A stretch of 59,095 bases of DNA from Anaerocolumna sp. (GTDB lineage: Bacteria > Bacillota > Clostridia > Lachnospirales > Lachnospiraceae). Positions 54,021-59,095 of this stretch are shown here, in pieces. The stretch spans positions 1 through 59,095 of the forward strand of contig JARBTX010000016.1 of assembly GCA_029239975.1 (NCBI GenBank). Direction: 5' to 3'. Positions within the stretch are counted from its first letter, which is position 1. Each line of letters begins with the position of its first letter. A model generated the notes under the pieces. That model did no database searches, was not told the origin of the DNA, and saw only the letters and a program-made list of their open reading frames with translations. Position numbers and translations under genes: made by a program.

Positions 54021-57000
54021 CTACTCAATTGTTACTTTGTACTTAATCGTTAGTCCATCTGCTGTAGCATAAACGTAAACGGTTCCTTTTTGCTTTGCTG
54101 TTAATTTACCATTGCTCGTAACTGATGCAATCTTTTGATTACTTGTTGACCAAGTAATTGTACCTTTTATACCTTTTGTCTCTACTGTAAATTCGAACGT
54201 TTCACCCACATTTAGTTTAGATATCTTTTTATCTAATTGAAACTTAATCTCCTTAACAGTAACAACAGTCTTAAATGTAAAGGTTTCAGAATTTTGCTTA
54301 ATAACCGTTGTAATCGTAGTTTTTCCTGGCGCTATGGCTTTAATTTTACCATCTTTACTTATTGTTGCCACTTTTTTATTACTACTCTTGTATGTCACTA
54401 CAGCTTCTTTTAATACGTTTGTAGGCTTTAGATAATAGCTTTGATTTTCATAAATTGATTTCTTTGTGATTATCTCAGGCTTCACTAGATTGTCACTTGT
54501 TAACACATATTTGGAAGCGTGCGAAAATTCCATAGAAATCATTCCATTACTATCAACAACATACTTACCGCATAGTTCAAACTTTTTCGTCTTTTCATTA
54601 TAATAATTTAAGAATAAAACCTTACCAGCAAATTCTTTTCCAATATTAAATGATAAAGTAGCTTCAAATGGAAATGCACCATTGTGAGCAATTTCAAATT
54701 GATTCACAATTTCACTATCACGAGAATCTGAATTATCTAATAACTTATCTACAGCATTCTTTAATGCCTTCAAGTCATCTTTATTCTCAATTTCTGAAAC
54801 TTTTAAATCAATATCTTTAATCTCATCACTATTTTCAATGGTATTACCATGAATTAACCAAGAATAACCATCCATTTTTAATACTAAATTTGTATTACTA
54901 CTAGTTAATGTTCTTATAATGTTTTCAGGTAATACTGTTTCTGTATTCATATCAATTATAAGTTCATTCGGGTTTGTATCATTTGAATCTGGATCACTGT
55001 TAACTGGTAAATTCATTATAGTATCTAAAATTGCATCCCAACCCTTGGTTCCATTATTACCTTTTATCTCTGGTCCAGATTGAACTGGAGCTTGTGTAGG
55101 TTGTGCTGGAATTGTTGTCGGTACTGTTGTTGGTGTTACGGTTGGTATTACCGTTGGTGTCACGGTTGGTGTTACCGTTGGTGTTTCTGTTGGTGTTTCT
55201 GTTGGTGTTACCGTTGGTGTTACTGTTGGTGTTTCTGTTGGTGTTTCTGTTGGTGTCGCCGTTGGTGTAATGATTGCCTTATCAATTAAACTAATATCGT
55301 CTAGATAGATGTGATGCACTGCATCTGGCACATCCCCTACAGTCCCCATTAAGAAATTCACAGTTATTGTATTCGAATTAGGCGTAAAATTAATCGTATA
55401 AACTTTAGGTTCCGTCGTTAAATCAATCTTTGTATTGTTAATACCTTCAATAATAATTGATCTCTCAATTGTTGAATAACCCTTAAAGCTAAATTGATAT
55501 TCTTTACCTGCTTCAACAGCAATATCACTTTGCTTTAATTGTATTGACCAAGTAATGGTATTTGAACCGTCATAAGCTTTAAATTTTGATAATACATCCA
55601 AATATCCTTGATCTGTTGTGAACTGTGCACAATCATCTTTTGACCAAGTAAAATAGGAATTTAAACCATCATCAAACGTTCCATTTTGGATGCGGTTTCC
55701 ATCAGCTGGATAGATTCTTTGAATAACCACATTGGTTTCGGAATAGCCAGTTGCTTTCACCTTTACAGAGTAACTTCCAATAATCGCAAATAATGATTTA
55801 TCAAATATAATTGAATTAGCGTTTACCGAATATTTTGAAGAATCTACTTTTACATTATTAATAAATATATCTGTTATAGCATTCATCCAATTAGAATCAC
55901 CTGTATGGTTAATTTCTACATTATCTCCAACAACTGCTCCATTGTTTTTTACTGATAAAAATGCAGGTTTCATTGGTGCACCTTTGATTTGTAATACTAC
56001 ATTATCCATATAGAAATCAAAATTATCACTTTCACCACCAAGTAAGAATTTCAAAGCAAGGTTTTTATCTTCATTAATTTTGAATGTGTACGCATAATGC
56101 TTCCACTCCGTTGTTAATGCTACATTGCTTTGCTCATAGGATCTAGCATAATTACTATCTTCAAACGTAATATCAGTGGTTACATTCGTACTAGCTTTTG
56201 CATCAAAAGAAAATTCATACGTGAATCCGCTAAACATATTTAAATTAGAATAGATAATCATCTTATCCCATACATTACCACCAGCAGTAATATTTGATGT
56301 TAAGACTCCATTTGATACACTTATATTTGCTCCATACTGTGACCAAAAATCAATTCCACTACTAAAATCTCCATTATTTAATGGGTAACAATCAATGCCA
56401 GTGTAATCCACGTTATTATTTGTAATACGTTTTACAACAATGTTATCAATACATATTGTTCCATCAGAACCACTTAAATAATATACAATAGAACCTTGTT
56501 TATCCGTAACTGCAGGCATAGTTATATCAATACTCTTTCCTGTTAGTATATTATCTAAGGTCACTGACTTACTTCCATATGTAATACTACCATCCGCATT
56601 TGTTACTTTTATTACCAAATCCCTAGAAACTGTTGAACTTGCATCAAATGAAACTTGATATGTGTCATTTTGTAACAATTCCAAACCTTTTTGGTAAAGT
56701 GTCTGTTCATTCGTTGTAGCTGCTGTTGTAGCAGTAAAACGATAATTACCTTCTTGTTCCATAACTTGCCCAGTGGTACCTGACACATGCCAATAAGTTA
56801 ATCGATCTTGTCTTCCTTGATCAAAGGTTCCGTTATATACATGGTTACCATTATCCAGTGGCTTTTTAACTATATCATCATCAATTGTATAATTCTCAAC
56901 TTCTTTAAATACAACATTTGCAATACTAATAGGTTTATCATTTAATCCCATATTAAATTCTACTCGAGATGTTAAATCTGTCTCTTTCGTCATTTGGAAT

Positions 57001-59095
57001 GTATGCTTATAATGCGTAACATCACTAGTTAAATCAACATTAAAACCAGAATACGTTCCCCATCCATTATCACCTGTATCTCCGACCTTTACTGTCATGG
57101 ACCTGTTTGCATTGGATTTTGAATCAAAACTTAACTCGTAAAATCTGCCTTTCACTAATGGTACTTGTTGAATTAATTGAACAGAATATGCGGCAGTACC
57201 GACATTACTAATATTAGCTGTTGCAAAAGTACTTCCGTTTATAACATCTTTAGTAAGGTTTGCAACACCACCAAAGTCAGGAAGAGTCAAAAAGTTCCAA
57301 CCATTGGTATCAATTGCTGTATTACTGTTACTTACAATGTTAACCTGATCAAAATTATTATCTACAATATAATTGCCTGTTGAATCCGGTTTTTTCGCAG
57401 TATCAGGAATCTCTTCTTTTGGAATAACTGGTTCAACAGGATCCGCATATTCACCGGAATATTGATAAACTCTAACATAATCTACTTGCATATTCGCCGG
57501 AAGGGCTGCATCACTTGGAACTCTATTTCCATCATATGTACCGCCTACGGCAAGATTAAGTACGATATAAAATGGTCTATCAAATGGAGCTGGATATGGA
57601 TAATTTGCTGGATTACCTTCTCCTTTACTATACCAGCTGTTTTCTGTGTGATATAACTTACCGTCAACATACCAACGAATCTCACCTGGCTCCCACTCTA
57701 AGGAATAAATATGATAATCATTATTATCCGTCCCATCTGTATGGGTAAATTCACCACCTGATGAGGCATTATTAGGCCATGTCTGACCGTAATGTATTGT
57801 TCCACCCACTGTATCAGCAATACGTCCCCTAGCTTCCATAATATCTATTTCACCAGATGATGCCCATACGCCATAAGTAGTATCAGCAGGCAATAACCAG
57901 AATGCTGGCCATAATCCATCAAGGCCATCTCCTCCAGGTGATTTGATTTTTGCTTCAAACTTACCGTATTTTTGAGCAAAAAGTGGATTTTCTTTATCGT
58001 TACCTAATGTCCACATTCTGCCGGAAGTATATGTTTTTCCATTTTTAGCTTCTTTCTTTGCTTCAATTGTTAATACACTATTGTTAACTTTTACATTATC
58101 ATTGGTATAATATTGAAGTTCATTATTACCCCAACCATCAATACCGTATTCTGCACCAGTACCATTTTGGAATCCCCATTTGGTAGTATCTACAGAAGTA
58201 CCATTGAATTCATCATTCCAGGTTAAAATCCATTTATTCTCTTTATAGATAACTTGATTAAGTGTTACAGTATCATACCAATCAGCATTTATAACAATCT
58301 TAAATGCTTTTTCTGTAGCACTATCAGTAATAGTAAATAACCTACTTGGAAGTGTTATTTTACCAGCATCAAAGGTGCATTCTGCTGTGACATCAACTCC
58401 ATCAAGAAGTATTGAATTCATTGCATTACTATAATCTTCATTGCTATTAAATGTTAATTCAATATCATTGCCTATAACATTATCCGTGCAATCTTCGGAA
58501 ATTACTGGAGTTTCTTTATTTAACAGATCAGTGATATCATGAATTAACGTGTTTATTCCTAATGCAGTTGTAATTCCCTTAACATCTACTCTAATATTAT
58601 CAAAATAAACGTCTGTTTTATTACCACCAACCAAAAGTTTTAAAGTAGCATTTGATACATTCTCTATTGGTGTAAATTCAAAAACATGTTCAGAAACATT
58701 TGTTGTTAATGTATAATCTTTCTCTACTATATTAGACCCATTTGCTTCAACTATTACTTTTATATTATGATTTAATCTTGAACCTGCAGTAAATCTTAAT
58801 TCATAGGTTTGACCTACAAATAAATTAAGGTTTTGTTTTTGAACTACGACATCACCTAATTGTGAATCTTGTGTAAGCATTACAGCTAAACGTTTTTTCG
58901 ATGTAGCATCATAGGTTGCTTTATCTCCAATTCCAGTGAAGCTTCCCATTCCGTAATCAAAGTTTCCATCATTGATTGCTACAGCTTTTTCACGGTAACC
59001 ATTTACTTCAAATTTAATATTAGAAAAAGTAAGGTTATTATCTAAACATTCGCCATTTACTTTTCCCATAAATATTAAAAACTTACCACTTACAT
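54021..59095 (-). CDS. GH16 endo-beta-1,3-glucanase (laminarinase-type), multi-CBM, 5' end outside window
   Basis: 1690 residues visible; the frame is open to the right edge, so the signal peptide and probably an earlier domain are missing. Order: CBM4_9-like domain (LTFSNIKFEV on), DUF1533-like domain, GH16 catalytic domain (KWILTWNDEFNG...VRVYQY) with the nucleophile/acid motif GEIDIMEARG (Glu ~415 and ~420 of the fragment) and WPAFWLLP, three CBM4_9-like domains (each starting NNFDQ/NGTFDQ/NGDFSSG), a second DUF1533-like domain, another CBM4_9 (NGTFDDG), a Pro-Thr repeat linker, a ~180-residue domain, and two Big_2 immunoglobulin-like domains (KVATISKDGKIKAIAPG, KIASVTSNGKLTAKQKG). A secreted enzyme for laminarin-like beta-glucans, probably held at the cell surface by Big_2. 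Confidence 0.93.
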   Translation of the reverse strand, partial: VSGKFLIFMGKVNGECLDNNLTFSNIKFEVNGYREKAVAINDGNFDYGMGSFTGIGDKATYDATSKKRLAVMLTQDSQLGDVVVQKQNLNLFVGQTYELRFTAGSRLNHNIKVIVEANGSNIVEKDYTLTTNVSEHVFEFTPIENVSNATLKLLVGGNKTDVYFDNIRVDVKGITTALGINTLIHDITDLLNKETPVISEDCTDNVIGNDIELTFNSNEDYSNAMNSILLDGVDVTAECTFDAGKITLPSRLFTITDSATEKAFKIVINADWYDTVTLNQVIYKENKWILTWNDEFNGTSVDTTKWGFQNGTGAEYGIDGWGNNELQYYTNDNVKVNNSVLTIEAKKEAKNGKTYTSGRMWTLGNDKENPLFAQKYGKFEAKIKSPGGDGLDGLWPAFWLLPADTTYGVWASSGEIDIMEARGRIADTVGGTIHYGQTWPNNASSGGEFTHTDGTDNNDYHIYSLEWEPGEIRWYVDGKLYHTENSWYSKGEGNPANYPYPAPFDRPFYIVLNLAVGGTYDGNRVPSDAALPANMQVDYVRVYQYSGEYADPVEPVIPKEEIPDTAKKPDSTGNYIVDNNFDQVNIVSNSNTAIDTNGWNFLTLPDFGGVANLTKDVINGSTFATANISNVGTAAYSVQLIQQVPLVKGRFYELSFDSKSNANRSMTVKVGDTGDNGWGTYSGFNVDLTSDVTHYKHTFQMTKETDLTSRVEFNMGLNDKPISIANVVFKEVENYTIDDDIVKKPLDNGNHVYNGTFDQGRQDRLTYWHVSGTTGQVMEQEGNYRFTATTAATTNEQTLYQKGLELLQNDTYQVSFDASSTVSRDLVIKVTNADGSITYGSKSVTLDNILTGKSIDITMPAVTDKQGSIVYYLSGSDGTICIDNIVVKRITNNNVDYTGIDCYPLNNGDFSSGIDFWSQYGANISVSNGVLTSNITAGGNVWDKMIIYSNLNMFSGFTYEFSFDAKASTNVTTDITFEDSNYARSYEQSNVALTTEWKHYAYTFKINEDKNLALKFLLGGESDNFDFYMDNVVLQIKGAPMKPAFLSVKNNGAVVGDNVEINHTGDSNWMNAITDIFINNVKVDSSKYSVNANSIIFDKSLFAIIGSYSVKVKATGYSETNVVIQRIYPADGNRIQNGTFDDGLNSYFTWSKDDCAQFTTDQGYLDVLSKFKAYDGSNTITWSIQLKQSDIAVEAGKEYQFSFKGYSTIERSIIIEGINNTKIDLTTEPKVYTINFTPNSNTITVNFLMGTVGDVPDAVHHIYLDDISLIDKAIITPTATPTETPTETPTVTPTVTPTETPTETPTVTPTVTPTVIPTVTPTTVPTTIPAQPTQAPVQSGPEIKGNNGTKGWDAILDTIMNLPVNSDPDSNDTNPNELIIDMNTETVLPENIIRTLTSSNTNLVLKMDGYSWLIHGNTIENSDEIKDIDLKVSEIENKDDLKALKNAVDKLLDNSDSRDSEIVNQFEIAHNGAFPFEATLSFNIGKEFAGKVLFLNYYNEKTKKFELCGKYVVDSNGMISMEFSHASKYVLTSDNLVKPEIITKKSIYENQSYYLKPTNVLKEAVVTYKSSNKKVATISKDGKIKAIAPGKTTITTVIKQNSETFTFKTVVTVKEIKFQLDKKISKLNVGETFEFTVETKGIKGTITWSTSNQKIASVTSNGKLTAKQKGTVYVYATADGLTIKYKVTIE
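55100..55275 (-). repeat. Pro-Thr linker repeat in the GH16 gene
   Basis: 12-bp units encoding PTVT/PTET-type blocks, roughly fourteen in a row, between the last CBM and the C-terminal domains. A glycosylatable spacer typical of secreted glycanases; length probably varies between strains. Confidence 0.9.

Noticed and set aside
55080..55289. Open frame on the plus strand rich in Cys and Trp (CFCWC-type repeats) that looks like a novel cysteine-rich peptide
   Set aside because: It is the exact antisense of the Pro-Thr linker of the GH16 gene; the repeat periodicity explains it fully and it has no ribosome site.

Overview
The window is AT-rich (about one third G+C by eye), with strong Shine-Dalgarno sites, many intrinsic terminators and Gram-positive gene families (CwlD, OhrR, Agr, a large serine recombinase, cell-wall deacetylase). 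Together with a clostridial nif operon (split nifV, nifN-B fusion, nifI1/nifI2 between nifH and nifD) and a very large secreted GH16 enzyme, this points to an anaerobic, plant-polysaccharide-degrading, nitrogen-fixing Clostridia of the Lachnospiraceae type (Lachnoclostridium phytofermentans or a close relative). The organism name is inference.

Layout. 305-12139 (minus): molybdenum nitrogenase operon nifH-nifI1-nifI2-nifD-nifK-nifE-nifN-B-[2Fe-2S] ferredoxin-nifV omega-nifV alpha. 12426-15005 (minus): molybdate transporter modABC. 15361-16491: zinc alcohol dehydrogenase. 16714-18721: ammonium channel fused to a PII domain, behind a leader with two terminators and a 29-codon ORF. 18972-20651: two glutathione peroxidases divergent from an OhrR-type regulator with a recognisable operator. 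20711-23785: YgaP-like, DUF2935, formate/nitrite-type transporter and small membrane genes.

23835-34166 is the most interesting part. On the minus strand, one promoter (33955-33983) leads into four tiny peptide genes, two of them identical in protein sequence. They are followed by an M50 membrane protease with a PqqD-like N-terminus, a membrane-anchored ThiF/E1-like adenylating enzyme, an ABC exporter, two small two-helix membrane proteins, and an agrD-agrB autoinducer pair. The matching agrC-type kinase and LytTR regulator lie on the other strand. I read this as a quorum-controlled RiPP locus of a type I do not recognise: it resembles the B. subtilis yydFGHIJ arrangement, but with an E1-like enzyme instead of a radical SAM enzyme and no YcaO, radical SAM or LanM protein in sight.

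34167-46398: a YfjL-like membrane-anchored protein, CwlD amidase, polysaccharide deacetylase, an orphan large serine recombinase, HAD phosphatase, GpsA, an amino-acid ABC importer behind a lysine riboswitch (so probably a lysine importer), threonine aldolase and an MFS transporter. 46803-59095: small membrane protein, PhnB-like protein, AraC regulator, EFR1-type flavodoxin/ferredoxin protein, an unusual KAS III homologue, chemotaxis receptor, GH105 hydrolase, and a 5'-truncated, multi-CBM GH16 laminarinase-type enzyme running off the right edge.

Two window-wide patterns: (i) a family of about 144-bp palindromic MITE-like elements (at least seven full or deleted copies), two of which sit with a third, unrelated 260-bp palindrome between nifK and nifE; (ii) at least three genes whose only well-spaced start codon behind a strong Shine-Dalgarno sequence is AUU, plus one possible AUA.
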